Shown here: positions 7,537-16,197 of the stretch, piece after piece
Position numbering within the stretch: the first letter of the stretch is position 1
Layout of the letters: every line of letters begins with the position of its first letter
Source: Streptomyces diastatochromogenes
Lineage (GTDB): Bacteria; Actinomycetota; Actinomycetes; Streptomycetales; Streptomycetaceae
Assembly: GCF_002242805.1 (NCBI RefSeq)
Contig: NZ_MCGQ01000013.1
Location: 254,540 to 318,539 of the forward strand
Length of the DNA: 64,000 nt
Direction of reading: 5' to 3'
Notes under the pieces: generated by a model
Seen by the model: only the letters and a program-made list of their open reading frames with translations
Database searches by the model: none
Told to the model about the DNA's origin: nothing
Position numbers and translations under genes: made by a program

Positions 7537-8655
7537 TCAGAGCTTCTCGATCACGAAGTCGATGCACTTCGTCAGCGCCTCGACGTCCGCCGGGTCGATC
7601 GCCGGGAACATCGCGATGCGCAGCTGGTTGCGGCCGAGCTTGCGGTACGGCTCGGTGTCCACGATGCCGTTGGCGCGCAGCACCTTGGCGACGGCCGCCG
7701 CGTCGATCTCGTCGGAGAAGTCGATCGTGCCGATGACCTGCGAGCGCTTGGCCGGGTCCGAGACGAACGGGGTGGCGTACTTGGACTCCTCCGCCCAGGT
7801 GTAGAGGCGGGTCGAGGAGTCCTTGGTGCGGCCGGTGGAGAAGGCCAGGCCGCCCTGGCTGTTGAGCCACTCCAGCTGCTGGTTGAGCAGGAAGAGGGTG
7901 GCGAGGGCCGGGGTGTTGTACGTCTGGTTCTTGCGGGAGTTGTCGATCGCGGTGGGGAGCGAGAAGAACTCCGGGATGTGGCGGCCGGACGCGTGGATAC
8001 GCTCCGCGCGCTCGATCGCGGCCGGGGAGAAGACGCCGATCCACAGGCCGCCGTCGGAGGCGAAGGACTTCTGCGGGGCGAAGTAGTAGACGTCGGTCTC
8101 GGCGATGTCGACCGGGAGGCCGCCCGCGCCGGAGGTGGCGTCCACGAGGACGAGCGCGCCCTCGTCGGCGCCGGCCACGCGGTTGATCGGCATGGCGACA
8201 CCGGTGGACGTCTCGTTGTGCGTGAAGGCGTAGACGTCGACGCCCGCCTCGGCCTGCGCCTCGGGGTGGGTGCCCGGGTCGGTGGCGATGACGGTCGGCT
8301 CGGCCAGCCAGGGGGCGAGCTTGGCGGCCTTGGCGAACTTGGAGGAGAACTCGCCGAAGTTGAGGTGCTGCGACTTGTTCTCGATCAGTCCGTGGGTGGC
8401 GATGTCCCAGAAGGCGGTGGAGCCGCCGTTGCCGAGGACGACCTCGTAGCCCTCGGGGAGCGAGAACAGGGAGCTGATGCCTTCGCGGACCTGGCCCACC
8501 AGGTTCTTGACCGGGGCCTGGCGGTGGGAGGTGCCGAGCAGAGAGCTTCCGGTCGCGGCGAGCGCGTCGAGCGCCTCGGTGCGCACCTTGGAGGGGCCCG
8601 CGCCGAATCGTCCGTCGGCGGGCTTGATGTCAGCGGGAATCTGGATGTCGGCCAC
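7537..8655 (-). CDS. serC: Phosphoserine transaminase SerC
   Basis: 372 residues. It transfers the amino group from glutamate to 3-phosphohydroxypyruvate, the second step of serine synthesis, with pyridoxal phosphate. Recognised from the N-terminal ADGRFGAGPSKVR, the GTSHRQAPVKNLV segment, DATSGAGGLPVD and the PLP-lysine region YFAPQKSFASDGGLW. The end KCIDFVIEKL is as in actinobacterial SerC. The real start is GTG 8655 (VADIQIPADIKP); the frame stays open far upstream only as a shadow. Convergent with the ATPase fusion gene, and divergent from the FAD oxidoreductase gene. Confidence 0.95.
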   Translation of the reverse strand: MADIQIPADIKPADGRFGAGPSKVRTEALDALAATGSSLLGTSHRQAPVKNLVGQVREGISSLFSLPEGYEVVLGNGGSTAFWDIATHGLIENKSQHLNFGEFSSKFAKAAKLAPWLAEPTVIATDPGTHPEAQAEAGVDVYAFTHNETSTGVAMPINRVAGADEGALVLVDATSGAGGLPVDIAETDVYYFAPQKSFASDGGLWIGVFSPAAIERAERIHASGRHIPEFFSLPTAIDNSRKNQTYNTPALATLFLLNQQLEWLNSQGGLAFSTGRTKDSSTRLYTWAEESKYATPFVSDPAKRSQVIGTIDFSDEIDAAAVAKVLRANGIVDTEPYRKLGRNQLRIAMFPAIDPADVEALTKCIDFVIEKL

Positions 8656-8811
8656 GAGTCGGAGGGTATCGCCCACGTGAAACGGGACGGAACCGTGTCC
8701 GTCCGATGAGACGAGATCGCTGAACTGTGGACTTGTGAGGTTGTACGACGAAACGTGCGGGGCTGTGGAAAAGTCTCGGTGACTGTGCGTGATCGGATGC
8801 ATCCTGGACGC

Positions 8812-11640
8812 ATGACGGATCTGGCGGGTCTCTCGGGCCTTGAGGCGGAGCTGCGCGGGGTCGTCCGGGGTGAGGTCGGCTTCGATGCCACCGCCCGGGC
8901 GCTCGTGACCATGGACGCGTCCAACTACCGGCGGGTCCCGGCGGGGGTGGTGGCCCCGCGGGACGCCGAGGACGTGGCCGGGGTGCTGGAGGTGTGCCGG
9001 GCGCGCGGGGTGCCGGTGGTGGCGCGCGGCGGGGGCACGTCGATCGCGGGGCAGGCGACCGGCACGGGCGTGGTGCTGGACTTCACCCGGCATATGAACG
9101 GCCTGCTGGAGCTGGACCCGGGCACCCGTACGGCCGTCGTCCAACCGGGGCTCGTCCTCGACCGCCTCCAGGAGGCCGCCGCCCCGCACGGCCTCCGCTT
9201 CGGCCCCGACCCGGCCACGCACAGCAGGTGCACGCTCGGCGGAATGATCGGCAACAACTCCTGCGGTTCCCACTCGGTCGCCTGGGGGACGACCGCGGAC
9301 AGTGTCCGGGAGCTGTCCGTCATCACCGCGCGCGGGCAGCGGCTGCGACTCGGGCAGGGCTGGGCGGGCGCCCCGGACGGGCTGCGCGACCTGGTCGAAG
9401 GGGACCTGGCCCGTCTGCGCACCGGCTTCCCCGACCTGCCCCGCCGCATCTCCGGGTACGCCCTGGACGCCCTGCTGCCCGAGAAGGGCGCCGACGTCGC
9501 CCGCTCCTTCTGCGGCTCCGAGGGCACCCTCGGCATCCTCACCGAGGCGGTCGTACGGCTGGTGGAGGCCCCACGCGCGCGGGCCCTCGCGGTGCTCGCG
9601 TACGGCGACGAGAGCGCGGCCGCCGAGGCCGCCGCAGGTCTGCTCCCGCACGGCCCGCTGACGGTGGAGGGCATGGCGGCCGACCTGGTGCGCTCGCCGG
9701 CCGGCCTGCCCAAGGGCGGTGCCTGGCTGTTCGTGGAGACCGGCGGGCAGACACCGGCCGAGGCACGCGCGCGTGCGGAGACGATCGTCCGCGCGGCCGA
9801 CGTCGTCGACTCCCTGGTGGTGACGGACGCGGCGGCCCAGCGGTCCCTGTGGCGCATCCGCGAGGACGCGAGCGGTACGGCGACCCGCATGCCGGACGGC
9901 AGCGAGGCCTGGCCCGGCTGGGAGGACTGCGCGGTACCGCCCGCCCGGCTCGGCCCCTACCTGCGCGACTTCCGCGCCCTGCTCACCGCCCACGGCCTGC
10001 GCGGCACTCCGTACGGCCACTTCGGCGACGGCTGCATCCACGTCCGCATCGACTTCGACCTGCTCACCGCGGCGGGCGTCGGCCGCTTCCGCCGCTTCTC
10101 CGAGGAGCTGGCCGACCTGGTGGTCGCCCACGGCGGCTCGCTGTCCGGGGAGCACGGCGACGGCCAGGCCCGCGCGGAGCTGCTGCCGCGGATGTACGGC
10201 GCGGAGACGGTACGGCTCTTCGAGCGGGCCAAGGCGCTCTGGGACCCCGACGACCTCCTCAACCCCGGCATGCTGGTCCGCCCCGCCCCACTCGACACCA
10301 ACCTCCGCTTCTCCGTCCTGCCCCGCCGCCCGGTGGACGTGGCCTTCGGCTACCCGGCCGACGACGGCGACTTCCGTGCGGCCGTCCGCCGCTGCGTCGG
10401 CGTCGCCAAGTGCCGTACGACCACGGCGGCCGGCCCCGCCGTGATGTGCCCCTCCTTCCGGGCGACCGGCGAGGAGGAACACTCCACGCGGGGACGCGCC
10501 CGGCTGCTGCACGAGATGCTCGCGGGCGAGCTGGTCACGGACGGCTGGCGCTCCACGGAGGTCCGGGACGCGCTCGACCTCTGCCTGTCCTGCAAGGGCT
10601 GCCGCTCGGACTGCCCGGTGGGCGTCGACATGGCCACCTACAAGGCCGAGTTCCTGCACCACCACTACGAGGGCCGACGCCGCCCGGCCGCCCACTACAC
10701 GATGGGCCGGCTCCCGCTATGGCTGCGCTGGGTGGCACGAACCCGCACGGCCCCCCTCCTCAACAGACTCGCCTCCGTAAGGCTGTTGGCACGGGCGGGG
10801 AAACGGCTGGGCGGAATCGCACCGGAACGGCAGATCCCTCGGGTGGCGCCGGAGACGTTCACCCACTGGTGGCGGCGGCGGAAGCAGCGCACGGTGGGAG
10901 ACCCGATCGTCCTGTGGCCCGACACCTTCACCGAGCACCTCTCGCCCTCGGTCGGACAGGCGGCCGTACGGGTGCTGGAGGCCGCCGGCCTCAGGCCGGT
11001 ACCGCCGCCGTCCCGCCCGCCCGCCGGCGGCGTCTGCTGCGGCCTGACCTACGTCTCCACCGGCCAGCTCGACCGGGCCCGCGCGGTGCTGCGCCGCACC
11101 CTGGACCTGATGGAACCGGTGCTGCGCAGGGGCACCCCGGTCGTCGTCCTGGAGCCGAGCTGTGCGGCGGCCCTCCGCGGCGACCTCCCGGAACTCCTGC
11201 ACGACGACCCGCGCGCGGCCCGGCTGGCGTCAGCGGTCCTCACCTTCGCCGAGGCACTGGAGCGCCATGCCCCCGACTGGATCCCGCCCGGCGTCAACCG
11301 CCCGGTCGCCGGCCAGACCCACTGCCACCAGCACGCGATCCTGGGCGACACCGCCGACCGCGGCCTGCGCGAGTCCGCGGGCCTGACCGGCGAGCTGAGC
11401 GGCGGCTGCTGCGGCCTGGCGGGCAACTTCGGCTTCGAACAAGGCCACTTCGAGGTGTCGAAGGCGTGCGCGGAGGAACAGCTGCTGCCCTCGGTGCGGG
11501 ACGCGTCCGAGGGGACGGTGATCCTGGCGGACGGCTTCTCCTGCCGCACACAGCTGGAGCAACTGGCGGGGGTGCGGGGGCGGCACCTGGCGGAAGTACT
11601 GGCGGAAGAACTGGAGAAGGAACCGGGGGTTGAGAAGTGA
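8812..11640 (+). CDS. FAD-linked oxidase fused to Fe-S/CCG oxidoreductase (D-lactate/2-hydroxyacid dehydrogenase type)
   Basis: 942 residues. N-terminal PCMH-type FAD-binding domain (VVAPRDAEDVAGVL, GGGTSIAGQATG, then GGMIGNNSCGSHS) and a FAD-oxidase C-terminal domain (HFGDGCIHVRIDF; GSLSGEHGDGQ). A 4Fe-4S ferredoxin part follows (CLSCKGCRSDCP plus an earlier CVGVAKC...MCPSF), with two CCG modules (GGVCCGLTY and GGCCGLAGNFGFE). This order is that of GlpC/GlcF-like fusions to GlcD/Dld enzymes, which oxidise D-lactate, glycolate or similar 2-hydroxyacids and pass electrons to the chain. The exact substrate cannot be told. ATG 8812 is chosen; in-frame ATG 8797 is possible. Overlaps the next gene by four bases, so translationally coupled. 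Confidence 0.88.
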   Translation: MTDLAGLSGLEAELRGVVRGEVGFDATARALVTMDASNYRRVPAGVVAPRDAEDVAGVLEVCRARGVPVVARGGGTSIAGQATGTGVVLDFTRHMNGLLELDPGTRTAVVQPGLVLDRLQEAAAPHGLRFGPDPATHSRCTLGGMIGNNSCGSHSVAWGTTADSVRELSVITARGQRLRLGQGWAGAPDGLRDLVEGDLARLRTGFPDLPRRISGYALDALLPEKGADVARSFCGSEGTLGILTEAVVRLVEAPRARALAVLAYGDESAAAEAAAGLLPHGPLTVEGMAADLVRSPAGLPKGGAWLFVETGGQTPAEARARAETIVRAADVVDSLVVTDAAAQRSLWRIREDASGTATRMPDGSEAWPGWEDCAVPPARLGPYLRDFRALLTAHGLRGTPYGHFGDGCIHVRIDFDLLTAAGVGRFRRFSEELADLVVAHGGSLSGEHGDGQARAELLPRMYGAETVRLFERAKALWDPDDLLNPGMLVRPAPLDTNLRFSVLPRRPVDVAFGYPADDGDFRAAVRRCVGVAKCRTTTAAGPAVMCPSFRATGEEEHSTRGRARLLHEMLAGELVTDGWRSTEVRDALDLCLSCKGCRSDCPVGVDMATYKAEFLHHHYEGRRRPAAHYTMGRLPLWLRWVARTRTAPLLNRLASVRLLARAGKRLGGIAPERQIPRVAPETFTHWWRRRKQRTVGDPIVLWPDTFTEHLSPSVGQAAVRVLEAAGLRPVPPPSRPPAGGVCCGLTYVSTGQLDRARAVLRRTLDLMEPVLRRGTPVVVLEPSCAAALRGDLPELLHDDPRAARLASAVLTFAEALERHAPDWIPPGVNRPVAGQTHCHQHAILGDTADRGLRESAGLTGELSGGCCGLAGNFGFEQGHFEVSKACAEEQLLPSVRDASEGTVILADGFSCRTQLEQLAGVRGRHLAEVLAEELEKEPGVEK

Positions 11641-12416
11641 CTGAGGAAGAGGAATACGACCGTTTGGCAGTCCTCTCCGACATCCACGGCGTACTCCCCG
11701 CCCTGGAGTCCGTCCTCGCGGAGCCCGAGGTGGCCGCCGCCGACGGGATCGTCCTCACCGGGGACATCACGGCGGGCCCGCAGCCATCCGAAGTGCTGGA
11801 CCTGCTGCGGTCGCTGGGTGACCGGGTGCGGTGGGTCGGCGGGAACGCGGACCGGGAGCTGGTGGAGTACCGACGGGGTGAGCGCACAGAAATCCCGGAC
11901 CCCATCGGCCCCTTCGCGGCGCAGGCGCTCAGCGAGGAGCAGGTCGACTTCCTCGCGGCCCTCCCCAGAACGCTCACCCTCCGCGTCCGCGGCCTCGGCA
12001 AGGTCCTGTTCTGCCACGCCACCCCGCGCGACGACGAGGAGGTCGTGCTGGTGGACTCCCGCCCCGAGCGCTGGGCGGAGGTCTTCACCGACCTCGCCCC
12101 CGACACAGGCACGATCGTCTGCGGCCACACCCACATGCCCTACGTCCGCCTGGCCCAGGGCAGGCTGGTGGTCAACCCCGGCAGCGTCGGCATGCCGTAC
12201 GGCCGCCCCGGCGCCCACTGGTGCCTCCTCGGCCCCGGCGCCGACCTGCGCGTGACGTCGTACGACATACCAGCGGCGATCACCCGGCTCACCTCCGAGT
12301 GCGCCTACCCGGACATCGCGGAGTGGGCCGACTTCTACCTCAACTCCCGCGTGACGGACACGGAGGCGCTGGGGGCGTTCGGGCCGAGGGACGGGAGGGG
12401 TGGCTTCGTAGGGTGA
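11637..12416 (+). CDS. Metallophosphoesterase, YfcE/MJ0936-like
   Basis: 259 residues with the calcineurin-like metal-binding motifs in order: LSDIHG (about 14-19), LTGDITAG, GGNADRE (GNxD/H block), FCHATPRDD and CGHTHMPY, then VVNPGSVGMPYGRPG. These proteins are phosphodiesterases of unclear physiological substrate. GTG 11637 overlaps the stop of the FAD/Fe-S oxidoreductase gene (GTGA), which decides the start and implies co-translation. Confidence 0.88.
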   Translation: MTEEEEYDRLAVLSDIHGVLPALESVLAEPEVAAADGIVLTGDITAGPQPSEVLDLLRSLGDRVRWVGGNADRELVEYRRGERTEIPDPIGPFAAQALSEEQVDFLAALPRTLTLRVRGLGKVLFCHATPRDDEEVVLVDSRPERWAEVFTDLAPDTGTIVCGHTHMPYVRLAQGRLVVNPGSVGMPYGRPGAHWCLLGPGADLRVTSYDIPAAITRLTSECAYPDIAEWADFYLNSRVTDTEALGAFGPRDGRGGFVG

Positions 12417-12447
12417 GGAGACCAATGATCGCGAAGGAGCCCCGCCC

Positions 12448-13569
12448 ATGCCCCTCACCCTCCGCCCCATCACCCGCCCCGAACACCTGGCCTTCGCGGC
12501 CTCCCTGCCCTCCGTCAGCCACATGCAACTGCCGTCCTGGGGAGACGTGAAGCCCGACTGGCGGGCGGAGAGTCTGGGGTGGTTCGACGAGGGCGGGCGG
12601 CTGGTCGGGGCGGGGCTGGTGCTGTTGCGGCCGTTGCCCAAGGTGAAGCGGTATCTGGCCTACCTGCCCGAAGGGCCCGTCATCGACTGGCACGCGGCTG
12701 ATCCGGAGCGTTGGCTGGATCCGATGCTGGCCTACCTCAAGGGGCGCGGTGCCTTCTCCGTGAAGATGGGGCCGCCCGTCGTCGTGCGGCGGTGGAGTCC
12801 CGAGGCGGTCAAGGCCGCGATCGCCGACCCGGGCGCGCACCGGCTGCGGGACGCGGAGGCGACGTCGTACGAGCCGCGTGCCCTGGAGCTGGCGGACCGG
12901 CTGCGCCGCATGGGCTGGCGGCAGGCCGAGGCGGGGAGCGAGGAGGGCTTCGCCGCCGGGCAGCCCCGGTATGTGTGCCAAGTGCCGTTCGCCGGGCGGT
13001 CGTTGGAGGACATCCACCGCGGGCTCAACCAGCAGTGGCGGCGCAACATCAAGAAGGCCGAGAAGGCGGGCGTGAAGGTCGTACGCGGGGGATACGAGGA
13101 CCTGCCGGTCTTCTACGACCTCTACACGGAGACCGCCGAGCGCGACCGGTTCATCCCGCGCCCGCTGCCGTACTTCCAGCGCATGTGGACGGCGCTCGCC
13201 GCCGAACACCCCGACCGGATGCGGCTGTACCTGGCCCACCACGAGGGTGAGGTGCTCGCCGCGGCCACCATGCTGATCGTCGGCGGCCATGTCTGGTACT
13301 CCTACGGCGCCTCCACCAGCCGTAAGCGCGAGGTTCAGCCCAACAACGCGATGCAGTGGCGGATGATGGCCGACGCCCACGAACTCGGCGCCCAGGTCTA
13401 CGACTTCCGGGGCATCACCGACACCCTGGAGGAGTCCAACCACCTGCTCGGGCTGCTCCGCTTCAAGGTGGGCGCGGGTGGTGAGGCCGTGGAGTACCTG
13501 GGGGAGTGGGACTTCCCGCTCAACCGGCTGCTGCACAAGGCCTTCGACGTCTACATGGCCCGGCGCTGA
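12448..13569 (+). CDS. FemX/FemAB-family peptidoglycan bridge aminoacyltransferase
   Basis: 373 residues, normal length for the family. Two GNAT-like halves: N-terminal substrate fold (LPSVSHMQLPSWGDVKPDW; YLAYLPEGPVIDW) and C-terminal half with LNQQWRRNIKKAEKAGVKV, the coiled Fem helix region, LIVGGHVWYSYGASTSRKREVQPNNAMQW and YDFRGI. Fem proteins add amino acids from aminoacyl-tRNA to the stem peptide of lipid II; Streptomyces FemX adds the glycine bridge. Cytoplasmic, acting at the membrane. Followed by a repeat-rich gap, so probably the last gene of its unit. Confidence 0.88.
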   Translation: MPLTLRPITRPEHLAFAASLPSVSHMQLPSWGDVKPDWRAESLGWFDEGGRLVGAGLVLLRPLPKVKRYLAYLPEGPVIDWHAADPERWLDPMLAYLKGRGAFSVKMGPPVVVRRWSPEAVKAAIADPGAHRLRDAEATSYEPRALELADRLRRMGWRQAEAGSEEGFAAGQPRYVCQVPFAGRSLEDIHRGLNQQWRRNIKKAEKAGVKVVRGGYEDLPVFYDLYTETAERDRFIPRPLPYFQRMWTALAAEHPDRMRLYLAHHEGEVLAAATMLIVGGHVWYSYGASTSRKREVQPNNAMQWRMMADAHELGAQVYDFRGITDTLEESNHLLGLLRFKVGAGGEAVEYLGEWDFPLNRLLHKAFDVYMARR

Positions 13570-13574
13570 GCCCC

Positions 13575-13631
13575 GGTTCATAAGGCTGCTCTCAGGTTCG
13601 TATCGGGTTCATAAGAGAACTCTCAGGTTCG
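13575..13631 (+). promoter_or_regulatory. 26-bp direct repeat, candidate response-regulator site
   Basis: GGTTCATAAG...CTCTCAGGTTCG occurs at 13575-13600 and again at 13606-13631, a 31-bp period (about three helical turns). The conserved outer blocks are GGTTCATAAG and CTCAGGTTCG, with a variable centre. Repeats in this style, phased with the helix, are typical of OmpR-type regulator sites. It lies about 160 bp upstream of the small Pro/Lys-rich gene. The regulator is unknown. Confidence 0.5.
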
Positions 13632-13790
13632 GGGGCGTCCCTCAGGAATCACCAAGGTACTCCTAGGTACTCACAGCGCCCCTTTGCCATTTTTGCCGTT
13701 CGGGGGCTTGGGTGGCGTGTAGGTTCTTCGATGTCGGGTTCCGGACGCGGAATTCACGGACCATAGAACTGCGAAACACTAGGAGTCGGA

Positions 13791-13922
13791 ATGAGCTTCA
13801 AGAAGCTTGCCCCGCTGCCCCCGAAGCCCAAGTCGAAGCAGCTCCCGCCGCCGCCGAAGCCGAAGCCCAAGAAGCACGCGCCCAAGCCGCTGCCCAAGCC
13901 GCTGCCCGGCCAGGACCGCTGA
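13791..13922 (+). CDS. Tiny Pro/Lys-rich protein, 43 residues
   Basis: Reads MSFKKLAPLPPKPKSKQLPP and continues as PKP/KPL repeats to PGQDR. Roughly a third proline and a quarter lysine; strongly basic, no hydrophobic segment, and a KPLPKPLP duplication near the end. ATG 13791 has AGGAG five bases upstream and codon third positions are GC-rich, so it looks real. It is below usual gene-finder cut-offs. A good terminator follows at 13938-13970, and an ABC exporter gene starts 104 bp later. It could be an exported peptide, a nucleic-acid- or wall-binding polycation, or a SH3-binding-like linker; no function can be assigned. Confidence 0.6.
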   Translation: MSFKKLAPLPPKPKSKQLPPPPKPKPKKHAPKPLPKPLPGQDR

Positions 13923-13937
13923 TCCGACGCTGAGCTG

Positions 13938-13970
13938 AAAGGGGTCGATGGTGCACCGTCGGCCCCTTTT
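13938..13970 (+). terminator. Rho-independent terminator with U-tract
   Basis: AAAGGGG (13938-13944) and CCCCTTTT (13963-13970) bracket an inner paired region GTCGATGGT/ACCGTCGGC that closes through G-U pairs. It ends the transcript of the tiny Pro/Lys-rich gene before the exporter gene. Confidence 0.8.
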
Positions 13971-14025
13971 CCCATGAGTTCCTGAATTCCAGTGGGACGG
14001 GTCGGAGAAAGCGGAGGGAATGTGA

Positions 14026-16068
14026 ATGGAAATCGATGAGATTGATGAGATCGATGACGGCGAGGAACTCGAGCACGAGGACACCCCGACCATTCCCGCC
14101 CGCACCGCGTTCCGCCGTTTCTGGCCGCTGACCAGAGGACTGCGCCGCTGGCTGATCCTCGTCTGGGTGTGCACAGTGCTCGCCGCGCTCGCCGAGACCG
14201 AGGCCATCCTGCTCTTCGGCGACCTCACCGACCACGCCCTGCAGAAGGGTTCGCTGGCCGCGTTCTGGAGTCCGGCCGTCAAGTGGCTGGGCATCGCCGT
14301 GGTCGGCGCGCTGATCGCGTACGCGGGCAACTCCCTTGCCGCGTGGGCGACCGAGCGCTTCGTGATGCGGCTGCGCGAGCACGTCTTCGACCATGTGCAG
14401 CAGCTGCCCCCGCACTTCTTCCAGCGCCACCGCCAGGGCGACCTGCTCTCCCGCCTGACCAGTGATGTCGAGGCGATCGAGACGATGGTCGTGTCCGGTC
14501 TGGTGGGCGCCGCCTCGGCCGCCTTCTCCGCCCTCTTCTACGCGGCCGCCGCGTTCTGGCTGCGCTGGGACCTGGCCGCCGCCACCTTCGTCCTCGCGCC
14601 CCTGTTCTGGCTGGCCGCCCGCCGCTTCTCCGGCTCCATCAAGGACGTCTCCCGGGAGGGCCGGGTCGCCGACGGCGCGATCACCTCCGTCGTCGAGGAG
14701 TCCCTCGGCAACATCGTGCTCACCCAGGCCTACGACCGCCGGGACGCCGAACGCCGGCGGCTGAGCGAGGAGGCGAACGCCTGGTTCCGCGCCTCCGTCC
14801 GCTCGACCCGGCTCAACGAGGCCTACGAGCAGCTCGTCCAGGTCATCGAGACGGTCTGCGTGCTCGCCGTGATCGGCATCGGCGCCTGGGAGATCTCCAC
14901 CGGCCGGATGACCCTCGGCCAGCTCCTCGCCTTCGCCGCGTTCCTCGGCTACCTCTACCCGCCGGTGCGGGGCCTGGCCCAGCTGGGGCTCACGGTCACG
15001 GCGGCCACGGCGGGCGCCGAGCGGCTGATCGAGATCCTGGACGTGCGGCCCTCGGTCACCGACCCCCGGCACGGCACGGCGCCCGGCCGCCCGGACGGCA
15101 CGGTCCAGGTCCGGGACGTCTCCTTCCGCTACCCCGGCGCCGACCGTACGGCCCTCGAAGGCCTGTCCTTCGCCGTCAGCCCCGGTGAACTGGTGATCGT
15201 CACCGGCCCGAGCGGCGCCGGAAAGTCCACGGTCTCCAAGCTCCTGCTCCGCTTCTACGACCCGGACGCGGGCGAGCTCCTGCTGGACGGCGTCCCCCTG
15301 CGCGACTTCCCGCTGGCCCGCCTCCGCGAGTACGTCACGCTCCTCCCCCAGGAGACCCTCGTCCTGCACGACACGGTCCGCGCCAACATCGCCTGCGGCC
15401 GGCCCGGCGCCAGCGACCAGGCCATCGAGGAGGCGGCCCGGGCGGCCGACGCGCACGACTTCATCGTCCGGCTCCCCGACGGCTACGACACCAGGGTCGA
15501 CCCCAACTCCGCCTGGCTGTCCGGCGGCCAGCTCCAGCGCCTGGCCATCGCCCGCGCCATCCTGCGCGACACCCCGGTCCTGGTCCTCGACGAGCCGACC
15601 ACCGGACTGGACGCGATGGCCGCCCGCCGGGTGGTCAAGCCGCTGCGCCGGCTGATGACGGGCCGTACGACGATCATGATCACCCACGACCTCAACCTCG
15701 CCCCCGACGCCGACCGCATCCTCGTCGTGGACCGCGGCCGCATCGTCGAGACCGGCCGCCACGAGGAACTGCTCGCGCGGGGCGGGGCCTACGCGCGGCT
15801 GCACCGCTCGCAGAACAACGCGTCCATGGACACGGCCGAGCTGCGGCTGCCGCTGTTCGAGGAGGAGCCCGAGCCGGCACCGGTGTACGAGTACACGCCG
15901 GGGTACCAGCAGCAGTACGGCGGCTACGACCCGTACGCCGCCGAAGCCACCTCTTGGCCCCAGCCTGTGTATGAGGCCCATATGTCTGAGGCCCATATGT
16001 CGGTCCCCACCACGCTTCCCGACGGCCGCCCCCTGTTCCGGGACGAGGAGCCCTGGCCCGGCATCTGA
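14026..16068 (+). CDS. ABC exporter, fused membrane and ATPase domains
   Basis: 680 residues. An acidic N-terminal lead (MEIDEIDEIDDGEELEHED) is followed by a six-helix ABC membrane domain (about 35-330) and a nucleotide-binding domain. Walker A GPSGAGKST is at about 396-404, Q-loop LLPQETL, signature LSGGQLQR at about 498, Walker B VLVLDEPT at about 519 and H-loop ITHD. All catalytic motifs are intact, so it should work as a homodimeric lipid/drug/peptide exporter. The C-terminus carries an extra ~75-residue tail rich in Tyr, Pro and Gln with EAHMSEAHMS, not usual in the family. ATG 14026 has GGAGGGAA upstream. The tiny basic peptide gene just before it is a candidate cargo by position only. 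Confidence 0.88.
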   Translation: MEIDEIDEIDDGEELEHEDTPTIPARTAFRRFWPLTRGLRRWLILVWVCTVLAALAETEAILLFGDLTDHALQKGSLAAFWSPAVKWLGIAVVGALIAYAGNSLAAWATERFVMRLREHVFDHVQQLPPHFFQRHRQGDLLSRLTSDVEAIETMVVSGLVGAASAAFSALFYAAAAFWLRWDLAAATFVLAPLFWLAARRFSGSIKDVSREGRVADGAITSVVEESLGNIVLTQAYDRRDAERRRLSEEANAWFRASVRSTRLNEAYEQLVQVIETVCVLAVIGIGAWEISTGRMTLGQLLAFAAFLGYLYPPVRGLAQLGLTVTAATAGAERLIEILDVRPSVTDPRHGTAPGRPDGTVQVRDVSFRYPGADRTALEGLSFAVSPGELVIVTGPSGAGKSTVSKLLLRFYDPDAGELLLDGVPLRDFPLARLREYVTLLPQETLVLHDTVRANIACGRPGASDQAIEEAARAADAHDFIVRLPDGYDTRVDPNSAWLSGGQLQRLAIARAILRDTPVLVLDEPTTGLDAMAARRVVKPLRRLMTGRTTIMITHDLNLAPDADRILVVDRGRIVETGRHEELLARGGAYARLHRSQNNASMDTAELRLPLFEEEPEPAPVYEYTPGYQQQYGGYDPYAAEATSWPQPVYEAHMSEAHMSVPTTLPDGRPLFRDEEPWPGI

Positions 16069-16197
16069 GCGCGACGAATCTCAGCATCCAGGACAGCTAC
16101 ATAAGGGGTTCACACTCCTGACGGGGTCTATTACCCTGGACTCGGTAGTACATCGAGATGAACATGATCTGATCCGAGCCAGCCCCCAGGACCGCCC

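Noticed and set aside
7537..10695. 1052-codon minus-strand frame running through serC and the FAD oxidoreductase
   Set aside because: Only the last 372 codons (serC) have family motifs; the rest is an antisense shadow caused by GC-rich codon bias.
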